From an uncultured Synechococcaceae cyanobacterium (lineage in GTDB: Bacteria > Cyanobacteriota > Cyanobacteriia > PCC-6307 > Cyanobiaceae), in assembly GCA_902634405.1 (NCBI GenBank), contig CACPJY010000003.1:1-64000 (forward strand): a DNA stretch of 64,000 bases, read 5' to 3'. The notes under the pieces are model-generated. The model searched no databases, was not told the origin of the DNA, and was given only the letters and a program-made list of their open reading frames with translations. Position numbers and translations under genes: made by a program. This document shows, one piece after another, positions 37,053 to 47,440 of the stretch. How positions within the stretch are numbered: the first letter of the stretch is position 1; each line of letters opens with the position of its first letter.

Positions 37053-37888
37053 ACGTCAAGAAGGGAAGCCGCGAGATCAGTATGAAGTGCATGAGACCCC
37101 TTATATACAAGAACCTGAGCTTTAGGAAACCCAACTAAAGCAAGATCTCCAATTAAATCCAAGAGCTTATGGCGGATAGGCTCATCAAGAAACCTCAATG
37201 GTGGGTTTAACCATTTATCTCCATCACATACCAAGGCATTATCAAGACATGCGCCTTTAATAAGTCCTATTTTTCTTAAATGCTCAACCTGGTCAAAAAA
37301 ACCAAAAGTCCTTGCTGGAGCAATTTCCTTAACAAAATTCGAAGGAGTTAAGTCAATTGAAAACATTTGCTTCCCAATTGCTAATTGAGGAAAATCAATC
37401 AAACCGATCAATCGTAAATTTTCTGAGGGAATAGCTGTAATAACACTCTCCCCCCTATTACAAATCAAAGGGCTTTCTAAGATAATAGGTGCCTTAGGCG
37501 CAGTTTCTAAAACCTGCAAACCTGCATCTTCTATGGCCTCAACCCAACCCAATGCAGATCCATCAAGAATAGGGACTTCGTCTCCAGAAGCCTCAATTTC
37601 TAAGTGAGTTAATCCGCACCCTGCAACAGCTGCTAAAAGATGCTCAACTGTTGCCAAACGCCTGTTCTCAATTTCTATAGTTGTGCAGAGGGAACTCTCT
37701 CTAACAGATCCTGGCGAGAGGGTAACTGCTTCTTGATCATCATCTGCCCAAGAAAGATGAAATCCTGGTTTTTTTGATGGCAAGAGTCGAACCTCAGAAG
37801 AGGTTCCACTATGAAGGCCAATACCACTTCTAGATATCGACCTCGCAAGGGTCCAGCATTTTCCATAACTGTCAGGCCATTTGCTCAC
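37031..37888 (-). CDS. lpxC: UDP-3-O-acyl-N-acetylglucosamine deacetylase
   Basis: 285 residues. Zinc ligands His83 ([10 protein letters not shown]), His240 and Asp244 ([13 protein letters not shown]), and the general-acid His266 in SHALH are visible. It deacetylates the LpxA product, the committed step of lipid A synthesis. Start shares one base with the Omp85 stop. Together with lpxA and lpxB this shows the window's organism makes at least the lipid A core pathway. Confidence 0.96.
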   Translation of the reverse strand: MSKWPDSYGKCWTLARSISRSGIGLHSGTSSEVRLLPSKKPGFHLSWADDDQEAVTLSPGSVRESSLCTTIEIENRRLATVEHLLAAVAGCGLTHLEIEASGDEVPILDGSALGWVEAIEDAGLQVLETAPKAPIILESPLICNRGESVITAIPSENLRLIGLIDFPQLAIGKQMFSIDLTPSNFVKEIAPARTFGFFDQVEHLRKIGLIKGACLDNALVCDGDKWLNPPLRFLDEPIRHKLLDLIGDLALVGFPKAQVLVYKGSHALHTDLAASLLDVCSAQLP

Positions 37889-40152
37889 TAGAATTTCCAG
37901 CCAACACCCAAATTAAAGCGCCACTTTCCTGATAAACCTTGACTTGCCGCCTCTAAACGAAGCGGACCAACAGGAGTGGTTACTATAACGCCCATTCCAG
38001 GGGAATATCCTGCTCCAGGCTTGCTTAAAAGTTCTCCAGGCCTTCCAGGGACTTTAGCTTGAGACTCGAAATCAGTAGCGCCATCTACAAATAGCTCGCC
38101 CGCAACAATGCTCCAGATAGGGAACCTGTATTCAACCGAAGCTTCTCCAAAACTTCTACCCACGCCTAAATCACATGGATGCCAACCCCTAACAGAATTA
38201 CCCCCACCAGTACAAAAAGCCTCATAAGGTGGCAAGTCACCCAGTATTGTCCCAGCTTTAACCTGCATACCTATTGTTTGACGGCAATCAGCTTCTTCGC
38301 CTGGCTTTGGCCGACAACCTTTGTGGAACTTCAAAACATTAACTGGTATGAAATGCGTATAAGAAACTCTTGCTCTATTAAAAGCAGGCGAATCCTCTCC
38401 TACAGAAACAAATTGTTGAGTTCCTAAGCTTAAAAAATCACCTGAAATTGGATTTCTTGGATCGTCTAAAGTGTTATATGTTGCTCCCGTCCTAAACCCA
38501 AGAAGTTGATTTTCCTTAGCACACCTAAAGGATATACAAATAACATCATCATTGGGTACAACGCCTCCTTTACGGTCTCTAGTTGCTACACCATAAGGAC
38601 GTGATTCTCCAGAAAAAGAGATAGGCCTAACCTTTTGAATATTGACACCAGCAAGAACACTCCAAGGGACTCTTTTATAAGGATTACCACCATTTAAAGG
38701 CCTTGAGAAAACAAAACTCCCTCCTGTTCTTTGGATGGCAACTGAATTACCTGTGTAATCAAACCAACTAGATTTATCGTCAGAGTTTTTAGCTGCACTA
38801 ACTGAATCAAACTTTCCCTTGCCATGATCATTATTATCTACCTGGTAGGCATTTTCAGAAGAGGCATCATAGTAATCTGAAACGCCACGAATATTGCCTC
38901 CTTCCTGGCTCCTAAAGGCCTGAGGTACATCTCTACTCAAAAACAAAGATGTTCTAAAGGCAGTTCTGTGTTTGTCTCCTTTTAGCCATGGATCTGTAAA
39001 TGAAATATCTGCAAGGCCTCCATACTGACCGTAAGTAAAGTTCATTGCTGCATTCCAAGAACGTCCTAGTAAATTTCCTTCTTGAAGACCTACTTGCCCA
39101 AACAATCCTTGAGCCTGACTATAACCAATACCACCTGAAAGAGATCCCGTAGATTGTTCAATAACCCCTAATAAAATTGTTACTTTGCCAGGCTGACCAG
39201 CTACAGGTCGCAAAGTAACTTTAATATCACTAAACAGAGATGTTCCATAAAGTCTTTTTATATCCTTCTCAAGCTGGTTTCTATTAAATGTTTCTCCAGG
39301 CTTTATTGAAATCTCCCTTTTAATAACCCACTCCTTAGTCTTACCTCTAATTTTTCTTCCTTTTTCATCAGTCATTTCACCTTCTTTATTTAGGAACAGA
39401 ACATCAACCCCTTCAACAGCTCCCTCAACAACTCTTAGTTGAATGACCCCATTGGAAGTAACCCGATTTGGTCCAGAAATTTTTGCTAAAGAATACCCCT
39501 TATTTACATACCAATTCTGTAATTCCTTCATCCGAGCCTGAAGTGAATTCAGATTTAAAGTTTTTCCGAAATCGACTTTAAAAGTATCTTGAATAACACT
39601 TTTGGGCAATCTATTTCCTTTAGGTTCAAATACCACTTCTTTAAGTAGAGGATTTGGTTGAACCTTTACAGATAGTTGAACTCCAAGAGGGCCCTCAACA
39701 GGCTCAATGCGAACAGCAGAAAACCAGCCTGTTGCATATATTGCATCCAAATCTCGTTGTAAATCTGATCGTGTAACTGTGCTGCCAGGACGGACGATCA
39801 TTGCATCATATGCAGCTAACTCCAAGCGCTTTTTATCAGGGTGGCCAGAAAGGCCCTCAATGATCACCTCAGTAATAAGAACACTTGGCTCCAATGATTC
39901 CTGCTCTAATGAATCAGGAGGCCTATTTGATGGGTTTTCTGCAGAAGGCTGAGAAGTCTCATCATTGCCTGCAGTCTCTGGAGATTGCGCCAAATGTGGG
40001 TAGGGAGCCTGTAATTGCCTGATTAGAGTGCCACCTATCTTCTGCGAAGAATTGGAATGCGCAGGAGTGAATAGAAATGGAACGGCCAAAGCCATTCCAT
40101 ATGCACTTCTCCGCAATACTTGAGAGGTTTCTCTGTTGGGGAAACTCGCCAT
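37888..40152 (-). CDS. Omp85/BamA-family outer-membrane protein assembly factor
   Basis: 754 residues from the ATG at 40152; the frame runs to 40224, inside purC. A signal-peptide-like hydrophobic run (AYGMALAVPFLFTP) is followed by a low-complexity region, three POTRA-like repeats (about 100-330, for example TEVIIEGLSGHPDKKRLE) and a C-terminal barrel with GGGNSVRGWHPCDLG and the last strand KWRFNLGVGWKF. It inserts beta-barrel proteins into the outer membrane; cyanobacterial forms are relatives of plastid Toc75. It is coupled to lpxC by one base. Confidence 0.9.
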   Translation of the reverse strand: MASFPNRETSQVLRRSAYGMALAVPFLFTPAHSNSSQKIGGTLIRQLQAPYPHLAQSPETAGNDETSQPSAENPSNRPPDSLEQESLEPSVLITEVIIEGLSGHPDKKRLELAAYDAMIVRPGSTVTRSDLQRDLDAIYATGWFSAVRIEPVEGPLGVQLSVKVQPNPLLKEVVFEPKGNRLPKSVIQDTFKVDFGKTLNLNSLQARMKELQNWYVNKGYSLAKISGPNRVTSNGVIQLRVVEGAVEGVDVLFLNKEGEMTDEKGRKIRGKTKEWVIKREISIKPGETFNRNQLEKDIKRLYGTSLFSDIKVTLRPVAGQPGKVTILLGVIEQSTGSLSGGIGYSQAQGLFGQVGLQEGNLLGRSWNAAMNFTYGQYGGLADISFTDPWLKGDKHRTAFRTSLFLSRDVPQAFRSQEGGNIRGVSDYYDASSENAYQVDNNDHGKGKFDSVSAAKNSDDKSSWFDYTGNSVAIQRTGGSFVFSRPLNGGNPYKRVPWSVLAGVNIQKVRPISFSGESRPYGVATRDRKGGVVPNDDVICISFRCAKENQLLGFRTGATYNTLDDPRNPISGDFLSLGTQQFVSVGEDSPAFNRARVSYTHFIPVNVLKFHKGCRPKPGEEADCRQTIGMQVKAGTILGDLPPYEAFCTGGGNSVRGWHPCDLGVGRSFGEASVEYRFPIWSIVAGELFVDGATDFESQAKVPGRPGELLSKPGAGYSPGMGVIVTTPVGPLRLEAASQGLSGKWRFNLGVGWKF

Positions 40153-40196
40153 AGAGTTGAAAAGTCCGGCCGAAACGCCTTGAACGTGCGCTGACC

Positions 40197-40946
40197 TTAC
40201 CTGTACTTTCGCGGTTCGTCGCAAACTCCTTGCATCCTTTTGAGGATCTCCTCGTATCCCTCGACCAATCCACCAAGATTTTGCCTAAACCGATCCTTAT
40301 CAAGAATGCGGTCTTTCGGGTCATTTTGGAGGCAATCCCAGAGCCTACATGTATCAGGACTTATTTCATCAGCAACTAGAAGTTGTCCGGACTCATTAAC
40401 ACCTAACTCAAGCTTGAAATCTACAAGCAAGAGATCAATCCTTTTAAAAAAAGGTCTTAATAAGTCATTAACCCTTCTAATCAAATCCTCCATTTCCATC
40501 CTTCTGTTGGGGCTCACCAAGCCAAGCTTCTCTAGCCTTACCTCAGTAAGTAGAGGGTCTCCAAAATTGTCATCTTTGTAATAAAGGTCCAACAAAGCTG
40601 GTGTAAGTTCTTTTCCGGCAGGAATAGGAGTTTGTTTGCAAAGTGAACCAAAAGCAATATTTCTGAGCACAACTTCTATTGGAATAATTTCTACATGCTG
40701 GACAGCCATAAATTCCTCAGAAACAAGGCCTAGAAAATGGGTCTTAACTCCCTCTTGCTCTAGCATTTCGAAAATCAAAGCAGAAATCTGGCAATTCAAT
40801 CTGCCCTTACCTTCAAACTGATCATGTTTAAGAGCATTGAATGCTGTTGCATCATTTTTAAATTCAACTATTAGAGTTTCTGGCTTATCAGTTTTATAAA
40901 CCCTCTTTGCTTTGCCCTCTCTTAGAAGCGGTCCATGGTTTGTCAT
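40197..40946 (-). CDS. purC: SAICAR synthetase
   Basis: 249 residues. [20 protein letters not shown] and [23 protein letters not shown] are typical, and [12 protein letters not shown] forms the ATP/aspartate site. It condenses CAIR with aspartate in purine synthesis. It heads the reverse block purC-Omp85-lpxC. The operon link to outer-membrane genes is probably only positional. Confidence 0.96.
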   Translation of the reverse strand: MTNHGPLLREGKAKRVYKTDKPETLIVEFKNDATAFNALKHDQFEGKGRLNCQISALIFEMLEQEGVKTHFLGLVSEEFMAVQHVEIIPIEVVLRNIAFGSLCKQTPIPAGKELTPALLDLYYKDDNFGDPLLTEVRLEKLGLVSPNRRMEMEDLIRRVNDLLRPFFKRIDLLLVDFKLELGVNESGQLLVADEISPDTCRLWDCLQNDPKDRILDKDRFRQNLGGLVEGYEEILKRMQGVCDEPRKYR

Positions 40947-41035
40947 AAGAATTTTCTGAAGCCAATTCGGCGAATAAGTTTTCCAATCAAATTAATCTTT
41001 GATTTCTGGGGTTGTTGGTTGATTTGACAAGGGGA

Positions 41036-41944
41036 TCAGGGCTCATCTTGCTGAGGAGGTTTTAGCTCCAACTGATCATCACCAACCAGCCTCAAGAGTG
41101 TATATCTATCGTCTAATCGTCTTGATAGTTTTTGAAGTCTGATTTCAGTTTTCGCAGAATTAACTCCGTTTTTAAGGTCTAGCTTTAAGCGAAGTTTCAA
41201 AATCTCTAAAGCCAAGCCCCAAGCATTTTCTTTCTCAGCATGATGAAAAGCTATATCCAAAAAATCTTCATACTTTTTACCACTTAAGCCTGCAGCAAGC
41301 TCAGCTGCCAAAGCAAGTCTTTGAGCCTTTACTAATCCAACTTTTTCTCCTGAGAGCAAAACAGATACTGCTGAATCAATGCGTCCTAATGAACGCTCAT
41401 GCTCAGCCAATGCATCTAAAGCAAAAACATTGACAGGTTGACCATTTACCTCATAACCAACTGTCAACTCTTCCCGATCCAACGCTTTAATGTCACCTTT
41501 AACAAGGCGTCGCAGAGCGATTGAGGCACGATGATGATCCATTGAGGCACTGGAAGCTCTCCAAGACATCAAAAGCCATTCTCTGCGCTCACTGCCATCA
41601 GCTGGTGCAAAACGACTCAACACCTTGTTCACTGCAATAGGGGCCTTGCACGCCATCAATGCCTCCGCATTCTCAAGCACAAGTTTTAATGACTGAGCTT
41701 GGTCTGTAGTAGCTAATAATCTCTTACGAAGAGCTTTAAGTCGAGAATTCAAGGAAAATTTCACGGCATCTATGCACGCCAACCTCAACTCTGAGAAACT
41801 ACCTTCAGATAAAACTCTCTCTATGGATTCTTTACTCCAAGGCTCAGGTTTTGATGCCGAAGCAAAAGGGGAGGACAAAGCTACAGGTGCTTGAATCCCC
41901 CAGATGAAGATTGAAAGTGTCAGAGAAAGGGATTTAATCCCCAT
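41036..41944 (-). CDS. Exported helical-repeat protein, unknown
   Basis: 302 residues. The first 24 residues (SLSLTLSIFIWGIQAPVALS) form a signal peptide. The rest is alpha-helical with repeated A/L/E patterns reminiscent of TPR units. I see no catalytic motif. It is probably a periplasmic or lumenal scaffold. It lies between purC (same strand) and the divergent purD. Confidence 0.6.
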   Translation of the reverse strand: MGIKSLSLTLSIFIWGIQAPVALSSPFASASKPEPWSKESIERVLSEGSFSELRLACIDAVKFSLNSRLKALRKRLLATTDQAQSLKLVLENAEALMACKAPIAVNKVLSRFAPADGSERREWLLMSWRASSASMDHHRASIALRRLVKGDIKALDREELTVGYEVNGQPVNVFALDALAEHERSLGRIDSAVSVLLSGEKVGLVKAQRLALAAELAAGLSGKKYEDFLDIAFHHAEKENAWGLALEILKLRLKLDLKNGVNSAKTEIRLQKLSRRLDDRYTLLRLVGDDQLELKPPQQDEP

Positions 41945-42034
41945 AGTGATCTTGAGGTAAACAAAATGGACACATTAACGAAATGGATGTTTTAAGACCT
42001 CCCTGGAAAAAACAAATCATCCAAAACTTATCAG

Positions 42035-43384
42035 GTGAATCAAATGCCTATTCCCACAGAAACGAATCAAGGCCTTCCTCCCCTTAGGAAAATAATAATT
42101 ATTGGCAACGGGGGTAGAGAAAATTCACTGGCTTGGGCACTTAGCAAAAATGAAAACATAGAAAAAATATTGATATCGCCAGGGAATGCTGGAAGTGAAT
42201 TTAACAAAAAGTGCCTATGTTTAAATCTAGGCGGGACCCATAGCCATAGCCTAATCGATTTGTGTCTCACGCAAAAAATCGACTTAGTCATTATTGGGCC
42301 AGAAGCGCCTCTTGCAGAAGGCTTGGCAGATCAATTAAGAAATGCTGGAATCACAGTTTTCGGACCAGGAAAAAAAGGTGCACTTCTCGAATCGAGCAAA
42401 GCCTGGGCTAAAGATCTCATGAAGGAGTATGGAATCCCCACGGCTAAGCATTGGACAGTAACCACAGAGAAAGAAGGTATTGCAGTAGTCAAGAAATATC
42501 AGCAACCACTTGTTGTCAAAGCAGATGGACTTGCTTCTGGTAAAGGAGTCGCGGTGTCTGAGTCAATTGAAGAAACAATTCAATCAATCAAAGAAGCCTT
42601 TAATGGACGATTTGGGTCTGCAGGAAGCAAAGTTGTATTAGAAGAACGTATAGAAGGACCAGAAGTTTCCGTCTTTGCAATTACAGATGGAGAAAAAATG
42701 ATTCTTCTGCCGCCTGCGCAAGATCACAAAAGAATCCATGAGGGAGATTGCGGCCCAAATACTGGTGGGATGGGAGCATATGCTCCAGCACCACTACTGG
42801 ACAAAAAAGGTCTAGAGGAAGTGAGAAAATCAATCCTTGAACCAACTCTTTCAGCCTTAAGAGAACGTGGAGTCATTTATAAAGGAGTTATTTATGCAGG
42901 CCTAATGCTTACATCAGATGGGCCAAAAGTAATTGAATTCAACTGCAGGTTTGGAGACCCAGAATGTCAAGCACTTATGCCACTACTAGGCAATCAATTA
43001 GGAGAAGTACTTCAAGCCTCTGCTCTCGGTTGCCTCGATAAAGCACCAAAACTAGAAATATTGGACAGAGTGAGCGCCTGTGTAGTGGCCTCATCATCTG
43101 GCTATCCAGAAAATCCCCGTCGTAATGACCCTATAACAATCAATCTAGAAGAAAGACACAACCTTCAAGTTTTCCATGCTGGAACAGAACGGGATAAAAA
43201 TGGAACACTTCTTACGTCTGGAGGAAGAATACTTGCAGTCGTTGCGGAAGCAAAAACTTTTGAAGAAGCTTTCAATGTTGCATATGAAGGAATGAGAAAA
43301 ATTCATTACAACGGAATCCACTACCGCAGAGACATTGGGCATCAGGTTCGTCCTTCCTTGACCAGTAAAACAAGGTTTAATTAA
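42035..43384 (+). CDS. purD: Phosphoribosylamine-glycine ligase
   Basis: 449 residues, ATP-grasp type. KIIIIGNGGRENSLAWALSK is the N-terminal nucleotide-binding motif, and DPECQALMPLL is the family's PurD signature. It makes GAR from phosphoribosylamine and glycine. Starts at GTG 42035; an ATG at 42044 would remove three residues. The stop shares one base with the following ATG (TAATG). Confidence 0.95.
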   Translation: MNQMPIPTETNQGLPPLRKIIIIGNGGRENSLAWALSKNENIEKILISPGNAGSEFNKKCLCLNLGGTHSHSLIDLCLTQKIDLVIIGPEAPLAEGLADQLRNAGITVFGPGKKGALLESSKAWAKDLMKEYGIPTAKHWTVTTEKEGIAVVKKYQQPLVVKADGLASGKGVAVSESIEETIQSIKEAFNGRFGSAGSKVVLEERIEGPEVSVFAITDGEKMILLPPAQDHKRIHEGDCGPNTGGMGAYAPAPLLDKKGLEEVRKSILEPTLSALRERGVIYKGVIYAGLMLTSDGPKVIEFNCRFGDPECQALMPLLGNQLGEVLQASALGCLDKAPKLEILDRVSACVVASSSGYPENPRRNDPITINLEERHNLQVFHAGTERDKNGTLLTSGGRILAVVAEAKTFEEAFNVAYEGMRKIHYNGIHYRRDIGHQVRPSLTSKTRFN

Positions 43385-45447
43385 TGTCGAAAATTAATTC
43401 ATCATCACCAATTGCCGAATGGGCAAAGCCTCAAAAAGATACACCTGATACAAGTAAGGGTAATTGGTTAGAACGTCTTTCAAGCTGGTGGGCAGAGTTC
43501 AGTCTTCAGACCAAGTTACTAGCAATAGCGACCTTAGGGGTCAGCATAATGATGACAAGTATTACCTTTTTCGTTCTAAATGGAATTCAAAGAGATGCTG
43601 GAATGAACGATACGCGCTATGCACGAGATCTAGGCCTTTTATTATCTGGGAATGTCACTGAACTTGTCGCGAAAGGACGTGATAGAGATTTAGCAAATGT
43701 TGCCGAACAATTTTGGAGATCAAGTAGAAGCATTCGCTATATATTCTTCGCCAATCCAGAAGGGTTGATCTATTTAGGAATACCTATTAGCGCTACTCCA
43801 GAAAAAGGGTATAGCGAGTTGCAACTAAGTAGAAAGCTACAACTCCCCCCTGAACTAAAAAGAAGGCCCCAAAACCCTTTAGTGAGACAACATCTAACTC
43901 CTCAAGGTCAAGTGACCGATGTTTTTGTCCCAATGGTTTGGCAGGGCAACTACCTAGGAACTCTTGCTATCGGTGTCAATCCAAATGAGAATGCTCTAGC
44001 AAGTGCTGCACTGATTAGAGAAGTTACTGTTGCGGTTTTTATCTCAATCTGGGTTCTTGTCGTTCTAGGTGCTGTCTTTAATGCATTAACAATTACTCGA
44101 CCTGTAAAAGAGCTTCTAACTGGTGTCAGATCAATTGCATCTGGCAATTTCGAAGCTCGAGTTTCACTCCCAATGAGCGGTGAACTAGGTGAGTTGCTAT
44201 CAGGATTCAATGCTATGGCATCCCAACTAGAAGCTTATGAAGCCGCAAACATCGAAGAATTAACTGCAGCACAAATCAAGCAACAATCACTTATAGCAAC
44301 AATGGCTGATGGAGCATTATTGCTTGATGAAGAAGGGAGAATAGTCCTAGCCAATCCTACGGCTCGCAGACTGTTTCGCTGGGAAGGAAGAAACCTGGAA
44401 GGCCAAGAGCTCCTAGGAGAGTTGCCAGAATTACTAGCTATAGAACTTCATTCTCCTTTAAAGTCAATATTGGACAAACTCAACGAAAGTAGTGATCTAA
44501 GGTGTAGCCTTGAGGAACCTCCTCGTACACTACGGATCGTTCTTCAATCAGTAACAGATGCAAGCAAGGAAAGTCTAAAAGGAATTGCCGTTACCGTTCA
44601 AGACCTTACAAGAGAAGTTGAACTTAATGCTGCACAGAGTCGTTTCATAAGCAATGTCTCACATGAGCTCAGAACACCTCTTTTTAATATAAAGAGTTAT
44701 GTGGAAACACTTCATGATCTTGATGATCAACTAAGTGAGGAACAAAAAAAAGAATTTCTTGGTGTTGCCAATGCTGAAACGGACAGATTGACACGCCTAG
44801 TAAATGACGTACTAGATCTTTCAAAGCTGGAATCTGGAAGAACTCTTCAGTTGGAGTCAATCGATATCAAACCAGCTATCGAACAAACTCTTCGAAATTA
44901 CAAACTGAATGCAGATGAGAAAGGAGTCAACCTATGCTTAAAAATGGCTGATAACATGCCCGCAGTATTGGGTAACTGGGACTTGTTACTTCAAGTTCTC
45001 GACAACTTAGTAGGTAATGGTCTTAAATTCAGTCAGCAGAGAGACAAGATAGAGATAAGAGCCTATACATGGCCCGACGTATGTATTGCTTCTCCAATTA
45101 CCCACAATCTCTCTGCCCCCTATTGCGAGCTAATTTCCCCTCTTCCTAGACTTCGCATTGAAATATCAGATACGGGTTGCGGAATAAATAGAGCTGATCA
45201 ACAGCGAATATTCGATCGTTTCTTTCGAGTTGAAAACTCAGTACATACTGAAGTAGGTACTGGTCTTGGGCTCTCAATTGCAAGAGGGATAATCGAAAAG
45301 CATGGAGGCGAAATCAGAATGATTAGTGAAGAAAATCTAGGTACAACATTCTGGTTCGATTTACCACTAGAAAATGCAGATGCTGATGAACTTTTGCTTG
45401 AAGCTGAGCGTAAAAACAGAGCTTGGGAGATCCCTGATTCTCTTTAG
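43384..45447 (+). CDS. nblS: Membrane sensor histidine kinase NblS (Hik33/DspA type)
   Basis: 687 residues. TM1 about 45-68, an extracytoplasmic sensor region, TM2 about 213-236, HAMP 237-290, a PAS domain (about 300-410) and the HisKA box FISNVSHELRTPLFNIKSYV with His427, then an ATPase domain with ISDTGCGI and GTGLGLSIARGI. NblS controls responses to high light, nutrient and redox stress through RpaB. The layout and length match that kinase, one of the few kept in picocyanobacteria. It overlaps purD by one base. Confidence 0.85.
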   Translation: MSKINSSSPIAEWAKPQKDTPDTSKGNWLERLSSWWAEFSLQTKLLAIATLGVSIMMTSITFFVLNGIQRDAGMNDTRYARDLGLLLSGNVTELVAKGRDRDLANVAEQFWRSSRSIRYIFFANPEGLIYLGIPISATPEKGYSELQLSRKLQLPPELKRRPQNPLVRQHLTPQGQVTDVFVPMVWQGNYLGTLAIGVNPNENALASAALIREVTVAVFISIWVLVVLGAVFNALTITRPVKELLTGVRSIASGNFEARVSLPMSGELGELLSGFNAMASQLEAYEAANIEELTAAQIKQQSLIATMADGALLLDEEGRIVLANPTARRLFRWEGRNLEGQELLGELPELLAIELHSPLKSILDKLNESSDLRCSLEEPPRTLRIVLQSVTDASKESLKGIAVTVQDLTREVELNAAQSRFISNVSHELRTPLFNIKSYVETLHDLDDQLSEEQKKEFLGVANAETDRLTRLVNDVLDLSKLESGRTLQLESIDIKPAIEQTLRNYKLNADEKGVNLCLKMADNMPAVLGNWDLLLQVLDNLVGNGLKFSQQRDKIEIRAYTWPDVCIASPITHNLSAPYCELISPLPRLRIEISDTGCGINRADQQRIFDRFFRVENSVHTEVGTGLGLSIARGIIEKHGGEIRMISEENLGTTFWFDLPLENADADELLLEAERKNRAWEIPDSL

Positions 45448-45473
45448 CAAAGATACTTGTTCAATCTTCAAAC

Positions 45474-47015
45474 TTAATTTTTTATGCGAGAGTTTGCTTT
45501 CTTAATACGTGAGATATCTTTTCGATCCTCCACTGATATTCTATGAGGAACACCACTAAAAATTTGTTCAAAATTAGAGAATGAGTCTTTTATCTCTGGG
45601 CCATTACTTGTAATAACGAATTCGCGAATTCGCTTATCATGCCATGAACCCCTCATCTTAAAAACATTAACAGCTCTTGCCATCTCACCTCGAATCTCAA
45701 CGTATTGCAATAATAAAATTGTATCTGTAATTGTAGAGATATGAGAATCAGTAATTGAATGACTACCCATGAATTCTTCAGCCGTGTTAGTAAAGAATCC
45801 TGCTATTTCTTCTTGTTTTGCATATCCAGTAACTCCAATAACAAATTGCCTAAACGCATTTAGGCTTACGCCACGTGCGAGGGCGGATAATGAATCAATT
45901 GCCAACCTTGAAGGTTTAAATTGTCCAATTTCAGTTTTAATAATTTGTAAATGATCCTCTAGTCCGGTCGATTCTGGATAAGCACAAATGATTTTCAAAA
46001 GGCCATCGCTTTCCATCTTCTCAAAATCAATCCCCCAACTAGTTGCGTTACGTAGCATTTGCGCACGAGATTCTTCATAAGCAAAAAGTATTGCCTTTTC
46101 CTTATTCCGATAGGCATCTTCTATGAATTTCGAAACAAGCATTGTTTTTCCAGTTCCAGTTGCACCAGTTGCCAGGATTATCGAATCTTGAAAAAAACCA
46201 CCTCCACACATCTCATCAAGAGCTGGGACACCAGAACTAATGCGAATATTCGAAGATCGTTGTGTCAACCGCATTGCCCCTAAGGGGAAAACGCTGATTC
46301 CATGGGAGCCCATCGTGAACGGGAACTCTCCTTTCATGTGAGTAGTTCCACGGAGCTTAAGAATTTCTACAGTGCGCCTTCTTTTTTCAGCCTCAAGGAC
46401 ATTTCTTAAAATCACAACATTATCGGAAACAAATTCTTCTACTCCATACCTTGCGATGGGGCCATATTCTTGTATTCTCTCAGTTGTCATAACAGTCGTA
46501 ACTCCTATCTCTTTCAATCTCGCAATCATGCGAAAGATTTCACGCCGAACAACATAAACAGCATCGTATTGCTGAAAAACTGATGTTATTGAATCTATAG
46601 CTACTCTCTTAGCTTTGTATTTACGAATAGCATAACTAATTCTTTCGATCAAACCTGACAAGTCAAAGTTTCCAACTACATCCTGGCCATCAGGGTCAGG
46701 CGATGCATCCAGAATAAAAAGCTTATCTTGATCAACCAATTCTTGAAGAGCCCAACCAAAACTTGCAGCGTTGCGAAGAATATCTACAGGAGACTCTTCA
46801 AAAGTTACAAAAATCCCGGGCTCATCAAATTTGGTTATTCCGTTATGCAAAAAATGCAAAGAAAAAACAGTCTTACCAGTCCCAGAAGTTCCACTTACAA
46901 GCGTACTCCTACCAGTCGGCAAACCACCATGACAAACATCATCAAAACCCTCTATCCCAGTTGGGAGTTTATTGACTTGCATTACAGAGGGGGATACGGA
47001 ACCTGGAGAAGACAT
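45474..47015 (-). CDS. kaiC: Circadian clock ATPase/kinase KaiC
   Basis: 513 residues from the ATG at 47015; an ATG at 47036 is also in frame. Two RecA-like domains with Walker A GTSGTGKT and GATGTGKT. The phosphorylation pair in DSHISTITDT is Ser427/Thr428. KaiC is the core oscillator. The C-terminal tail beyond SRI (KKANSRIKN) lacks the conserved KaiA-binding end found in Synechococcus elongatus, as I recall it. kaiA itself is not found in this window. It follows kaiB with a short gap. Confidence 0.95.
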   Translation of the reverse strand: MSSPGSVSPSVMQVNKLPTGIEGFDDVCHGGLPTGRSTLVSGTSGTGKTVFSLHFLHNGITKFDEPGIFVTFEESPVDILRNAASFGWALQELVDQDKLFILDASPDPDGQDVVGNFDLSGLIERISYAIRKYKAKRVAIDSITSVFQQYDAVYVVRREIFRMIARLKEIGVTTVMTTERIQEYGPIARYGVEEFVSDNVVILRNVLEAEKRRRTVEILKLRGTTHMKGEFPFTMGSHGISVFPLGAMRLTQRSSNIRISSGVPALDEMCGGGFFQDSIILATGATGTGKTMLVSKFIEDAYRNKEKAILFAYEESRAQMLRNATSWGIDFEKMESDGLLKIICAYPESTGLEDHLQIIKTEIGQFKPSRLAIDSLSALARGVSLNAFRQFVIGVTGYAKQEEIAGFFTNTAEEFMGSHSITDSHISTITDTILLLQYVEIRGEMARAVNVFKMRGSWHDKRIREFVITSNGPEIKDSFSNFEQIFSGVPHRISVEDRKDISRIKKANSRIKN

Positions 47016-47080
47016 AACCACTTTGTTGATAATCAACGCTAATTACAAAACCCAATAGAGTTTCATCATCACCTTGAGGC

Positions 47081-47440
47081 TTAAGAATCTGGGCCTGAAA
47101 TGTCTTCATCTCCCGACGATTTAAGCAAATCCGACTCCATTTCTCCTTCAGCAAGCTCTTCATAAAGAAGGTCAAGGCCTATAAGAACCCTTTCTCTATC
47201 GGAAAGATCGCCGATAATTCGTCGAACAGGAGGGGGCAAAATCTTTGCCAAAGTCGGTGTAGCAAGAATCTTATCTTCCTCCGCTAGTTGGGGGTTTTTC
47301 AGCACATCAATCACCTTTAAGGCATATACCCCTTTAAATTCTGTCTCCAAAATGTTCCTTAGGGTTTTCAGCGCCCTCATTGAGTTAGGGGTATTTCCTG
47401 CCACATAAAGCTTAAGGATGTAGGTCTTTATAGGGCTCAT
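47081..47440 (-). CDS. kaiB: Circadian clock protein KaiB
   Basis: 119 residues; [20 protein letters not shown] starts the thioredoxin-like fold, and [20 protein letters not shown] is typical. It binds KaiC and drives the night phase. The C-terminal acidic tail ([20 protein letters not shown]) is usual in this group. It is in the same orientation as kaiC, 65 bases upstream, so kaiBC is an operon. There is no kaiA before it. Confidence 0.96.
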   Translation of the reverse strand: MSPIKTYILKLYVAGNTPNSMRALKTLRNILETEFKGVYALKVIDVLKNPQLAEEDKILATPTLAKILPPPVRRIIGDLSDRERVLIGLDLLYEELAEGEMESDLLKSSGDEDISGPDS

